DNA of 64,000 nt, taken from positions 1-64,000 of the forward strand of contig CAMPDV010000518.1 in assembly GCA_946699065.1 (NCBI GenBank), in the 5' to 3' direction. Under the pieces are notes generated by a model. The model saw only the letters and a list, made by a program, of their open reading frames with translations, did not search any database and had not been told where the DNA came from. The position numbers were made by a program, and so were the translations under genes. Source of the stretch: Loxodes magnus. Taxonomy: Eukaryota > Ciliophora > Karyorelictea > Loxodida > Loxodidae. Below, in pieces: positions 51,058-63,145 of this stretch (its first letter is position 1; every line of letters begins with the position of its first letter).

Positions 51058-52311
51058 AATGTTTATGATCAATAAGAACATTCTTAAATGAAATTTCCTT
51101 AATACTAAATATACAAAATCTCAATACTTCTATTTAATTAAAAAATCAAGAATATAAGGTAAGTAAAATATAATTCAAATATATTTGAAGCTAATAAAGT
51201 AACTCTTTATTTTTATACTTTGAAGCATTTTTATAAAATATCACATCTAACTAAAAATCTCTGCATCTTTGCTTATTAACTAGAGATTTATCAAACGTTT
51301 AGTTTCATTTTGATTTTCTTGATTTCATACAGAGAAACATTTTTGTTATAACTTATAATTCTGTTGCCAATAATTATTACCTTTTACCTCTTAAAATATT
51401 TAGTAATTACGTAAACAAAGTTAGAGTATATTCAAAGTTATTTATAAAGTTAGTCTAGTGAACTAAAGGTAAAATATATCCATAATCTTTTTTAAATTTC
51501 AGCAGATAGTCTGTCTTTATGAGATATGTGACTGTTATAATAATTATAGTTTCCATTTTCATATTCAAGTAACTTAGTTACTCAAAACTGATATTTTATA
51601 AGACAGTTAATTTATTTAATATCACAATCTAATAACTTAAGCATCTTAAGTTATAAATTAGCTAAGTTTGTTTTAAAGTTTAGAAATAGAAAAAGATATT
51701 AAATAGTTCTTTTGTTGATATCCCAATTAATTTAACAAGGTCTTTTATATCCTAAATAGCTTTGCCTTTAGTTTAATTCAAATTCTATACTTTAGTGTAT
51801 CTTATTTGATTACTCTATACTTCAAAAGCTTCTATTTATTCTAAACTAAACTTTCTCTTTGAACTGCTGGTTAGTGCTTAAGCTTTCTCTTAGTAATTTA
51901 AAAATTACATAGACTCTTTAATAAGTGCATGTGATACTTATAGTATAACTAAAAGCATTATTATTAGTATTTCTAATGTTTTATCTTTAAGAATCTAAAT
52001 AATAGCAAGATGGTTCAGGAATTCACTGATAGATTCTATTTTACTTTTAAGTGATAAACTTAGTTACTTTCTCCTTTAGTGTTTACTCTCCTTATCTCAA
52101 TCAAGCTACTTTATAATGAAGCTCAATTAAAATCCTCTAATTTCTTTTATCTTTTGCGTTTTGCTTTGCCAATTTATTCAGTACTTTCACAACTGTTTTA
52201 GCCTCTTAACTTGTCTATATTATCTAGAATGCTTTAAATATAAAGATAAAGAATAAAGGCTTAGAATTATATTAGTAAAGCTAATAATTAAAGGAAAGCT
52301 TTAAATTGAAA
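51058..52311. other. AT-rich gap, no gene seen
   Basis: The CXC gene frame stays open for about 150 codons into this region, but composition becomes low-complexity. The promoter of the Rab3GAP2-like gene should lie near the right end. Confidence 0.42.
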
Positions 52312-55300
52312 ATGTCTTAAACAGAACTGAACTTAAAAAAAATAAGCAGAATAGATTTAGGAAAGGATATTCACCAATACTAGATAGAGATGCTAGTGAA
52401 GTCTAATTCAATCAATACTATATTCTGAAATGCATGGAATGTTATCGTTATTCACTATGATTAGTTCATGAATGAAACCAAATGTGTTCTTGATTAGTAA
52501 ATGGATGATGAAGTCTCTAGTGTCAAGTGATTTAAAATTCTACAGCAAAGCGTCAATGAGGAGTAAATTACCGAGCTGAGCTATTAGTTTTATATAGTGG
52601 AAACGTTCTTAAATGGGAACTTTAGTATATTGGATTAGTAAGGAAGACTAATATAAAAGATAGAAGTCTTTCAAGAAATAGTGTCTTGCTATGTAAATCA
52701 GAACTCTATTAATAGAAGTGACGAAATATTTCTAATTGCATCTGATAATTTAGTCTTGATTAACGATTTGTTCGTTTGAAGCTAACGAGGATTCTAGCAA
52801 GAATATTTGGTATGTTATAGAATGTAGTTAGAACAAGCTCCTGACCATTTTCTTGTATATTAGAAAATGAACTTTCTCCCTGCTACTAAAAGTTAGACTT
52901 TAGTAGTTGTGAACAATAACCTTATCTAAACTTTTTATATCGATAAAGAAACCTTAAGCAAATAGACCACTACATAGAAAGCTTTTAGCATCAGCAAAAG
53001 TATCTGAAATAAAATTAGGGGAAATGATAAAGTTATTAGCTATCAGATTAAGCAGATGAACACCTAAATAGATCAGTCCTTTTAAATCACCAACTCCATT
53101 ACTAGGATACACAAAGTCCAAAGCTTATTACTGATATTAGATTCATCAGGAAGAATTTACATATTTGACTGTTAAAGTGAGCTTTTCATAAGAATCTTCA
53201 AAGGAATGAGAGATGTTCTTATTTCTAGTATTCTAATTGAAAAGAAATCCTACATGGTTGTATACAATTAAGTAAGAAAAATTATTGAAATATGAAGGTT
53301 AAGCTCTGGAAATAGGCTTTAGGTGTGTAGGTTAAAATAAGAGGATTTGATTATCAAATAAGGAGGAAATTATACTTATATGATATAAAGTATAGGGTAA
53401 AACTTCAGCTATGACTTCTTTTAGCTAGTCCCTCCTCAGTTAACCAGTTTTAATGAATTTGCAGTTGATGAAACTTATTTTTCGAACTAAGAAGGACTAA
53501 AGAAAGATTAGATTATAGTTAACTAATTCATTAGTGAAAGGAGTGAGTAAAACTTGGCCAAAATCAAAAACATACAGACTAAGAATATCCACATCCTTTT
53601 AATCCATGCATTCGAGCTACTTAATATGACAAGCTAAATTTATATTCAGTTTTATGAGTTCGTTTTAGCGAAACTATCAGAACTAAACGAATAAAAATGA
53701 AAGACTGTTAAAAGCTAAGCTTAATAGCTTTATGGCTAAAATTACATCCAAATCTTTAATAGTGACTTAGAAAGCGTTAAGAATGGAGTAAATAAGATGC
53801 TTAGGTATGGATAGCTGTACGTATTAATGCAAGAAATTATAGCTGAAGACTCAGAAAAACTAAATCAGAAATTTTTAAGTGACAACGAGGGTTCAATTTC
53901 AAAGCAATTGGTAGAAGTATTAAAGTTCTTACAGCAGATTTAGGAATAGGATGAGTTTTAAGAAAGTCTGGAAGAAATTCAAGTGTTTATATAATTAAAA
54001 TAATCAGTATTTGTGAGGTATTTGCTAAACATAGGATAACTATCTCCGAAAGATATATCCAAACTAAGCAACTTCATATTCTAAGCCCTTTTTTCAAGCT
54101 ACTAGAAGTTTGACCAGGTTTTACATTTGCTATAATTAAGTTCTGACTAACTTCTAGATCTATTCATAGTTTTTACTAACAATTGCTGTACTAACCATAT
54201 ATGCGAGTAAGATAGATTCTCATGCAAATTTTGGAAGTTACTAGGACTTTAAAAGCCTTTAAACTTAAGTAGATGATTAACAGACTTCAAACAGATATAT
54301 CTGGAGAACTAGAACCTTTTCATTGATAAAGTTATAAACAACTAAAATAATTTCCTTCATATAATTAGCTGCCTTCAAATCATCAAAACCTAGGAAAATT
54401 AGCTTGCTTCTTATGAAGATTTCATCAAAGTTTGATTAGAAATATACAACTCAGATATCAAATAGTATATACCCTTTTAAAAATATACCTTAAGTAAAGT
54501 TAGACAAAATGTAAGTCTTCACGAGATTCTGTGCTAGTTTTAAATTTAGCAACTAAAGACTTCAGAAAATATAGAAGAGTATAACCAGAAAAATGTGCAT
54601 GAGACTAAAAACGCAATAGCTATATTATAGAAGTATAAGATATACAACTCTGATATTCTATTTTGCTATAAAGTAATTAAAAAGTTTGATATCATTTACA
54701 ATCTGTAAAAGATTGAAGATCCTATAGTCAGATTTTGCTGTGGGCTAGTTATTTTAAGCTATCAAATTATGAATTTAAAAGGCCAAGATAAGGAAAATTT
54801 CTAGTTATGCTTACAAATATTGAAGTAGATTAAAATAGTTTTGAAGTAGATTATCAGCTTTAAAAAGCAAGAAAACTTAGATCCAAATAATGCAGAGGAT
54901 AATTTATCTTAGCAAAAGCAAATCAATTAGGTAGAAAATAAGAGCTTTGAAGAGGAGATGGAAACTCCACTACAACATTTAGAGAGAGTACTTTAAAATG
55001 ACTCTCCGCTTCTTAATATTTTCACTTAGAATATTTCCCAAATATTGTCACAGCCCCTAGATCCCTTTAGCATATCCCTGAATGTTTCTTATATTTAGAT
55101 CCTTATATACCTCCATTATTTTAACATGAACTATGAGGCTCTTGACTCAGACTTTTCTACTTTGGGTAGTTTTTTATAATTAATTCACAGACCTAACCAG
55201 TTAGGAAATCAAAAGAGTTAATCGATTTAAGATTTCATTCGTTAAGTTTTCACCCATTTTAACTACCAATTAGGTAACAAATTTGCTAAAAAGCTTAAGT

Positions 55301-55701
55301 TAGAAGACGAATTTTCTTTACAGCAATATGTCCTTTTCTTGCTTTAAAAAGGAGACGATAATGAAGCAAAAGCATTCGTGAAGCAAGCAATTGACACAGA
55401 AAAAATGGGTCTAGTATTGTTATAAGTGACAGAGTAGCGTTTAGCTCTTTTCATTAGTAAAATACAAAATAGTGTTTAGCACTGTTCCCTTATCTCTTCA
55501 TTGAATAACTAGCTGATTGAAAGCATCGTAGCTAAAAAGCCAAAGAACACTAAAATAAAGAAATTAAGTCTGAATTAAATAAGAGAAATTGGAGATATGG
55601 CTCTTAAGTTTATACCAACAGAAAAAAATATAGAGGCAGTTAAAATAATGGATTCAATAAATGCAATTGAAAGATAGATGAATCTGAGGAATGCGATTTG
55701 A
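52312..55701 (+). CDS. Rab3GAP regulatory (non-catalytic) subunit homologue
   Basis: An 1129-aa frame without introns reads from ATG at 52312 to UGA at 55699. The N-terminal half matches the RAB3GAP2_N beta-propeller layout. Its signature is LLLILDSSGRIYIFDC (about residue 270), FIRIFKGMRDVLISS (the KGYRDAQ block), VVYNQVRKIIEIWRL and LSSGNRLQVCRL. The C-terminal half is helical and Gln/Leu-rich with weak conservation, ending with QAIDTEKMGLVLL and REIGDMALKFIPTEKNI. The animal protein (about 1390 aa) pairs with RAB3GAP1 to act on Rab3 and as a GEF for Rab18, with roles in exocytosis, ER and autophagy. The partner is not in the window. About ten Trp codons are UGA, the last 422 codons before the stop. 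Confidence 0.83.
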
Positions 55702-57346
55702 TTGTCTTGTGACTTACAACTTTTTAGTAAATTAAAATGCATTAAGCCTTATATTTTACTTACTTTATATCTATTCTTTACTCCAACAGCAATATAGTTT
55801 ATAGTATATAGATTTAAGAATACATGCAATAGTGGAAGCTTGCTAGTTAATAATTTAAGACTGTAGAAGCAATATTGGCCTATTTAATAATAATAACTAG
55901 ATAACTAGAGTTTAGTATAAGTGAGATAAATATGCAAGAGATTAGGGAAGGATTACTTGCTTATAGTAAAAGCTTTAATCTCTTTAATAAAAGTAAAATG
56001 CTAATTTGGTAATAATCTAAATGCTTTTCCCTCTTCTTTTTATTTAATCTATAAATGAGACTTATAATCCTAAAAACCTCTTCGCTTATATAAAATAGAA
56101 AAGGCTTCTTTAGATTATTATTCTATGAATATTCTCATAACACTTTTAATATTCTGCTATAGCTTAGAAATTTGATAATTCGAAAACTAATTTAAAACCT
56201 AAGAAGCATCCTCTATACAAAAGCAAGAAATCCATCTTAGCATTATTTATGGAAGCTAAAATATAATTATGACTAAATGGCTTAATAGCTATTTAAAATT
56301 ACTTTTAGTTTCATTTACTCTATTGAAGAAAATGATCCTTCATTATATAAAATCCTTTTTCATTCTAAATTACTAACTTTATTTACCTTATTAAGCACTC
56401 ATACTTATAGCTAATTCTATATGAGCATCACTTAGCTTATTGAAATGAGATTATATTCTTTAAACTAGACTGTTGTTATTAAGTCTTAAAGAGGTAAGTC
56501 TGGATCAGTTTTAATACTATCTTAAGATTCTAATATTTAGCCTATTCAAACTTACCAATTCAGGTTTGACAAACTAAGGTAGGTAGAATCATAGAAAAAG
56601 AATGCAGATATCAACTAAAAAACCTCAATCAGCTTTACCTATTTAATCTAAGGGTAATTAGACTCAATTTTCTTGAGAAGGATACTCACGTTAAGCTACT
56701 ATAAATAATCTTTTTATAAGTAATAAATGCGAATTTTAAATACACTAAAGAGAAAATTAATGCAAGCATAGCTTCACTTAGGTCATTAAATATTATAATA
56801 AGCAATCTATAACCAAATTAAAAATAAAAGGTCTCATTATATTTAATTATTATGATAATAGAATAATTATATTTACGCTTTTAGCTTTCTAATCTAAAAA
56901 GCTAATAGTCCAATGTTTCTTAAATATACTATAAAGGAAAGCATTTTTTAATTACTTGACTATGGAAATTTCTGTCAGAATAAGCTTCATTTTTCTTATC
57001 ACATTTATAAAAGAAATTCCTTCAATTATTGTGAAAAGACGAGAGTTAATAAAGCTTACTTAATAGACTCCTTCTTAAATGATTGAGCTATTTCTAATTT
57101 CTATCTATAATACCTATTCTTAAACATCGTTATAATATCCAATAAGACACACTTGCTAATCAATTTAGCAAATGAAACATATTTAAATAGGGTATTTACT
57201 TATAACTCTATCATAAGCTTCAGTTATAATGTTCAGTTTTAAAAGGAACTAGCGAAAGAAGTAAAAAAGCACTTAAATGGAATAATTTTATAATTATATT
57301 ACTAGGTTTATATTGGATGGTAGTATCCTAGGAAGTTACTCAGTTA
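55702..57346. other. AT-rich gap, no gene seen
   Basis: This 1.6-kb stretch lies between the ends of convergent genes. Only A/T-rich words such as agctt and ttaagc were seen, with no supported ORF or RNA. Confidence 0.42.
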
Positions 57347-57944
57347 TCAAGTTAATTAAGTGCTTAAGAACTAGATTATTAATATCTTTAATAAGAAGTT
57401 TAGTGAATTAACTTAAGTAGAATATCTGTTTATTTCTTACTTCATTACTATAAAATTAAAAGGTCTTCTTTGCTTTAGAAAGTATAATATCAATTAGATT
57501 TCTTGCTTATTTAGCTTAACAAAAATGCTAGACATCGCTTTAGAAACTAAAAATTTAATCTATGAAGAGATTCAAAGATAAGACAGTTCTTCCTTTAGCT
57601 AACTTTATACTTTAATAATCGAGCATCATTGTAGTTTACTGGGGTTTAAATACTCAGTTGTAGTCTCACTAACAGGTATATCATTTGTGATGTTTCAGCT
57701 GATAAAAAACTTGTAAAGCCTAATTTTAAGCTTTTTAAAAAGAAATAATAAGGATATTCCTTACTTGCTTTATTCCTCCTAAGTCTTTTTTTTTCATTTA
57801 TACTGGCATCAACTGAACATTTCTAACCAGTGTCTTAGCATTTGCCAGATCATATAAATTTTCCTAGTCTAATCATTTCTTAATCCCTCAACTATTTCTA
57901 TTGGCTGATTGTTCAATTCTAAAGAAACTACTTGAAACTCTCAT
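57347..57944 (-). CDS. Hypothetical protein, 187 aa, with a probable 34-nt intron
   Basis: Exon 57765-57944 (60 codons from ATG at 57944, starting MRVSSSFFRIEQSANRN) and exon 57347-57730 (to UGA at 57349) join in frame when a GT-AG intron at 57731-57764 is removed. Both exons have a purine-first codon pattern; the second includes VSETTTEYLNPSKLQW and FLVSKAMSSIFVKLNKQ. Six UGA codons would be Trp. No family was recognised. It is transcribed away from the TFIIIC gene with 114 bp between the start codons, so the two may share a control region. Without transcript data the intron is a guess. Confidence 0.42.
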
Positions 57945-58058
57945 TTACTGTATTACTATACAAGTTTCTTCAATACTATAACTTAGTTGCAATAGCGAGT
58001 TAGAATCAATAGAAGATTAGCTTTATATATAGGTATCAATTATAAGTTATTAGATTAA
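57945..58058. promoter_or_regulatory. Short divergent intergenic region upstream of the TFIIIC gene
   Basis: It is 114 bp between two divergent start codons. It is AT-rich and contains TATATATAGG at 58025-58033, which could be TATA-like but could equally be chance in such DNA. Confidence 0.3.
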
Positions 58059-60211
58059 ATGGCTGAGATTGAATTTTCTAGTGGAGATGAAGGAACTCCT
58101 AAAAGAAAAAATGGATCTGGAGGCTAAGGACCTAAAGAGGCTTAATATTTAATCGGAAAGGCAAATTAATATTATGTGTTTTAATAGTTTGATGAGGCTG
58201 AATAGACACTCTAATAAGTTATTACCAAATATCCTCAACTGCCAGATTCTTATCATGTTGCTGGGTTAATTTAAGGTAAGCTACTATATAGAGGAGAAAG
58301 GAAACTTAAAAAAAGCTATAGATTTCTATACAATGGCAGCTTAACTAACTGGTAATGATAAAGATTTATGAATTAGGGTAGCAAATATGTAAAAAGACAC
58401 TAACGAGGATTTCAAATCAGCTGCTTATTGCTTTTAAAAAGCTTATAGACTAGTAAAGCAAAATCCAGAAGAAGCTATTGATATTCTCTTCCAAAAGTAC
58501 TTTTTTATTTTAGAGCTGAGTGCTTTGAAAGATTATAGAACTGGCCGAAAGCTATTAAGTGCTATACATAGATTTTATAGATATCTCCATAGTATCAAAA
58601 TGCTATCAGACAACTAAGCAAAATATACTATGATCAGAGAAATTACAAAAGCGCTATAAGGTTACTAGAGTAAGGTTTAAGCCCTAATCCTGATCTTAAC
58701 ACACTTCACCTTCTTTGCGAACTTTACATTATTCAGGATAATTATGAGAAATGTGATGAAATACTTTCAAGAATAATTAACATTAAAAACATAACTCAGT
58801 TTCCAACTGATTTGATTAACAAGTATGCTCTTGTTAAATTTAAAAGGGGCGATATAAACGAAGCAAAAATAGCCTTTGAGCTAGTTTTACAAAGCGATGT
58901 GCAAATTTTTGCTGAACTAATCTATAATGCAGGGTTGCTTTATCTAAATGAGCTTAATGATTATGAGTATGCACTGAAATTCTTCTAAAGGTTGGAAAAT
59001 CTTCCTGATTACTCTGAAAGCTCTAAGTTTAATTATGAGTTTGGTTCAGTATATAAAGAGCTAAAGTAAAATTAAGAAGCAATAGTTAAATTACAAAAAG
59101 CTATTTAACTAGGAGACAAAACAGATTCTAAAGTTCTACTTGCTAGGATATATGGAGAATAAGGAGATTAGCCTACATAAATTTAGATCTTGAGGTAAAT
59201 TTCTTAAAATGGTAATCTATTCGAAAAAATTTGTTTAAAAGTGGAGGAAACTAAAGTCTGGTATAAAAAGTAAGAATTCCATAACTGCATACAAATATTG
59301 ACTCCTTTAATCAAAAGTTTTAACCATGAATTATTCGATCAAAACTTATTAAATGATGAGACAATTCAGTAACAAGTAGCAAATTCATTTTTGATCTTAG
59401 TTAAGTCTTATTTCAAGCTAAATTAGTTAGACATAGCCCTCTAGTGACTAGAAGCATTGAAAAGTTTGTAACTTAATAGCATTTAAACAGATAATTAAAT
59501 AAGGATAAAAAAGATAGACTTTAAAATAAATGTGGAGATGAAATAGTATGATAAGGCCTTTTTGAGTATCAAATGACTTTGCTAGAGTGACAAAAATAAT
59601 ATCCAGCACTTTATAAAATTAAACAAGCTACTTAAGCAAAACTTTGATCAAAGTAGTGTTAAGTTATGAATGTCTAAGATTCTGGCAAACTACTAGAATA
59701 AATAGGAAATTAAGCTAGTTATAGGAGTCATACATGGAAACATTTCATTCAGCAGTGGGTTTTATAGTAGCGCTATAAGATAATATTTTGAAAGCTTTAA
59801 ACTCCAGCCTGAAGAAAGCTTGCATTCTTTGTAAGTTTATAATTCAGAAATCTAGCGATATCTTACTTATTTTCACTGATATATAAAACTTAGCTGAAAA
59901 GTTTAGTTCTTTTTCAGGAAAATATGAACAGAGCTTGCTATTTCATATAGCTTTATTTCTAAATTAGAAGCCCTCAAGGTGCAATTTAGTTTATGGAAGC
60001 TTGCTACAACTACGGCAGATTTTGCTAGCAACTAAATTTAAACCTCTAAGCTGTTGACCACTATCAATAAGCTATTTCTTTTTACAACGAATACGAGAGT
60101 AAGCAAGATATCTCTCAAATAATAAAACTAGTTGCTTACAACCTTAGTCGAATTTATAAAGCAATAGATAGAGTAAGTGATGCCAAGTATGTCTTACTTA
60201 AATATCTTTGA
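58059..60211 (+). CDS. TFIIIC subunit tau131 (GTF3C3/Tfc4) homologue, TPR protein
   Basis: Four exons (58059-58275, 58292-58496, 58514-59830, 59848-60211) join to 700 aa, ending at UGA 60209. An acidic/basic leader (MAEIEFSSGDEGTPKRKNG) precedes tandem tetratricopeptide repeats. These include FDEAEQTLQQVITKYPQLPD, GNLKKAIDFYTMAAQLTGND with DLWIRVANM, NWPKAIKCYTQILQISPQ and NYKSAIRLLEQGLSPNPD. The family's C-terminal block is clear: HGNISFSSGFYSSAIRQYF, then ESLHSLNLAISYLF and GAIQFMEACYNYGRFC. In yeast and animals this subunit bridges TFIIIC on the B box to TFIIIB at tRNA and 5S genes. The protein is shorter than the roughly 890-1025 aa of animal and yeast forms, mostly at the N-terminus. Three introns of 16, 17 and 17 nt are needed to keep the TPRs in frame. 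Confidence 0.85.
58276..58291 (+). other. 16-nt intron 1 of the TFIIIC gene
   Basis: GTAAGCTACTATATAG. Removing it joins HVAGLIQ to EEKGNLKKAIDFY, restoring a TPR helix pair. Confidence 0.9.
58497..58513 (+). other. 17-nt intron 2 of the TFIIIC gene
   Basis: GTACTTTTTTATTTTAG. Removing it joins DILFQK to AECFERLQNWPKAIKCY. The donor is GTAC rather than GTAA. Confidence 0.88.
59831..59847 (+). other. 17-nt intron 3 of the TFIIIC gene
   Basis: GTAAGTTTATAATTCAG. Removing it joins EESLHSL to NLAISYLFSLIYKT, the conserved C-terminal block of the family. Confidence 0.9.
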
Positions 60212-62229
60212 AGTGGAAAATGTTCATAAAATATCATCTTTAATTAACTATTTTCTTTCAAACCTAAGATTGCAAAACTTCATCTATATTACTATTTAAA
60301 ATTCTGAAAAATAACCCTTTATTTCTTTATAGTCTAAATTCATTATTATAGTTGACTTATTATTAGGCAAATCTATTAAAAGTAATTGCTTTAAAAAAGA
60401 GAAACCTTAAAGTGAAAAACGATCCTATTTATATTTATTGGCGTAAATGTATGCAGTATTATTAAAATCTATATCCTTCTAATTTTTCATAGCCAAAACA
60501 ATATTTTTAATGAATTATTACTATCAAATTAAATTTAAACTTCCTAGCCTTAAATCTTTATTGTCTTATAAATAGCAGTTACTTAATTTCTACCTTAATA
60601 GATAGATTTTTGCTACTAATAATTTATTTAAACTCTTCATTTATTTCACTCTAAGCACATTATAAATATATAAACTGACTTAATTTATTATCAATAGCTG
60701 ACTATAGTCCAAATATGAATTAATATATCCCACTTTTCTAATTAGTAAGTCTAATTTGTTTTAATATCAGACATCACTATAACTTCTCTTTTCTTATCAA
60801 TATAAAATCTTGCACTTAAGTATTAACCAAAATAGCTTCTTAAAATTAACTTGCTTAGTCCAAAGTAAGATAAATAGCTTTCTTTATTAAGCCACTTTTA
60901 TTAGGGTATTCCTTCCATTGACTTAAGTAAAAGTTAACTAATATATAAAAACAAAGTAATTAGGAAAGCTTCCTATTTAAACTAAGAGCATAAGAATAAT
61001 ACCTTTTAACTGTAAATTATTCTAATAAATCCAATATTTTCAATTCTTTTAGCTAGTTCTTAAGATCATTTCTTTAAACTAACTACTATCTTTAGTGAGA
61101 ACTAATTTATTGCAGTATATATGCTTAAATATTAGTTGACAAGCGAATTAGTTATGTCTCTTTAGTTTTATCACCCTTGTTGTGTTTAATTGACGCTTTA
61201 TAACTATTTTCTACGTTTTTAGACCTTAAACTCTTTTTAAATTTTAGCCCCGGATGATATATTTAAACCACTAGTCTTCTTAATAACCTTCAATTATCTA
61301 CTCTAATACCTCAGAAATCCAGAGATTAATAGTCTAAGTAATTACAAAAGATTCATTTTTCATTTGATTTGATAATTCCCATACCTAATTCTATTTCCTT
61401 TGCAACGTCTAATAAAACTTTAGATATCATTGAAACAACTTACTTGAAAGGTAAATAATTCCACTTTAATATTAAGCAAACTAAAGCTTATAAAGTTAAA
61501 TAGCCAAATAATATGTGAAATATAAAGAAAGAGCTAAGGTTAGTATAGTTAGCTTAAAGGTACTTTAACATCTTAGTAACTATAATCAGTTTTATTAAAT
61601 CCACAGTCATTTCAAATTTCTTAGCCTTTTTAAACAATTACTGAATTACTGCGTTCAAAAAGGAAATACTATCAGGTTAAATAAATAAAGAAAGGATATA
61701 GAAAGCTACGCTATTTATCAGTATAAATTATTGCTATAGCATCATAGATTCTAATTAGTCTATCTAGTTTAGAAAACTTATTACTGAACATAAAAGTTCA
61801 TTTTTTATCAATCTGCTATTACTAAAGAAGTCTAAACCTTCTCTATTATATACTATTGCTTTACCCAAAAATAATACCTAAACTTGACTAATTCCAATCC
61901 CTATAAATTGTATATCTAGCATAAAATTTAAATTTAAGCGGCTTTATTAAAGCAACTTTAGTTTTTTATAGGATAAAGATAACTGGAGTGTTACTGAAAG
62001 AAATAACTAAAGTTAAGTGATATTTATAAAATACAATACTTGCTCTATAACTATAAATGCTTATAAAAAGTAATATTAACTATATGGCTTATGATTCAGT
62101 ATTGTTCATAGAGAAACTTGCTAGTAAATTACCATAAATTGACTAATAATGGAATTTTAAGAGATAAGTCATGAGTTATTTATTAACTAGAGCTTTCAAT
62201 CATTTTTTTTATTAAATAGCACGTAGTAC
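60212..62229. other. Two-kb AT-rich gap, no gene seen
   Basis: I found no motif, RNA gene or ORF with a supporting codon pattern on either strand. Confidence 0.42.
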
Positions 62230-62505
62230 CTCAATGGTGCGCATCACTGTTTAAAATGCCAATTATTAAAGTCTCTCTGTAACTAATTGTTCATATGAAG
62301 TCCTTCATCTAATAGCGAACTTGGTTGCATTTCTTTATATCCCCAAAGCTCAGGACGCCTTCAAGCGATCACATGTCCACTTTCCAACCTATAGTAAAGT
62401 GAATAGTTCGGTCCAATATTTAGATTCTTAAGTCCTCAGTCAAATTCCTCATTGGGAGTTTCTTCTTGGTCCCCTCTTAAGTCAAGGTGCAGCCTATTCA
62501 AATTA
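62230..62505 (-). other. GC-richer island: short open frame or unknown RNA gene
   Basis: The island stands out from the surrounding AT-rich DNA. On the minus strand one frame reads about 85 codons with UGA as Trp (LDLRGDQEETPNEEFDW, GHVIAWRRPELWGYKEM, LLDEGLHMNNQLQRDFNNW), ending at a UGA near 62250. There is no nearby ATG; an upstream AG could be an acceptor. It also holds an ATGAAG/CTTCAT inverted repeat (near 62294-62309) and a GGAC/GTCC pair. I do not recognise the protein or an RNA family, and either reading is possible. Confidence 0.35.
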
Positions 62506-63145
62506 TATATAACAATTATAAAAATTAGCAGCTTACTACTGTATTAGCAAACTAAGGAAATAGTAGAGCATTTAATGATAGAGTATTTAAAGATTAACCC
62601 TGATTGATAGCAAACTGTATTAGATCTATATTATAAAGGTAAATAAAGTTGTTCAAACTTAGTAATTCTAGGTAATTAGATTAACTATAAAAAGAGTTAG
62701 CACAGCTGGATCCATATTTTATAAGTAGCAAGATTATGAGAATAGTGAAGGATAATTATATTATAAGCTATGCTTAAACTAATTAAGAGCATGGTATTAA
62801 ACTAGTTGCTTTGCACATTTTCTTATCATAATTAAATACTATAGAGGAAGCTAATACTTCATGATACTTCCTGAGAAATTAGAAAAATGTATTTAAATAG
62901 CTTTTATAGTCGAAGCTATTTTAACGTAATTTTTTAAATAGAAGCTAAAGTTGAATTTCGTAGAAGTAATAAGAGGAATAAAGAGAGGGGATGAAATCTA
63001 TGAGTAGTAAATATAGTTAGCAGAGTGTATAAATAAGCAGGAAAAGTGAGATAGTTAGTAGAGTATATGATAGTAGGAGTAAGATACTTCAATTCATATT
63101 TTAAGTATAAAATTTCGATTTAAAAAATTTAAATAAAAGATCGAA
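62506..63145. other. AT-rich gap before the last gene
   Basis: Nothing was recognised. The right end should hold the promoter of the gene starting at 63146. Confidence 0.42.

Noticed and set aside
50614-51124. Minus-strand ORFs over the CXC gene (50614-50832, 50843-51124)
   Set aside because: They are complements of the cysteine-rich domain on the plus strand, which has exact family motifs.
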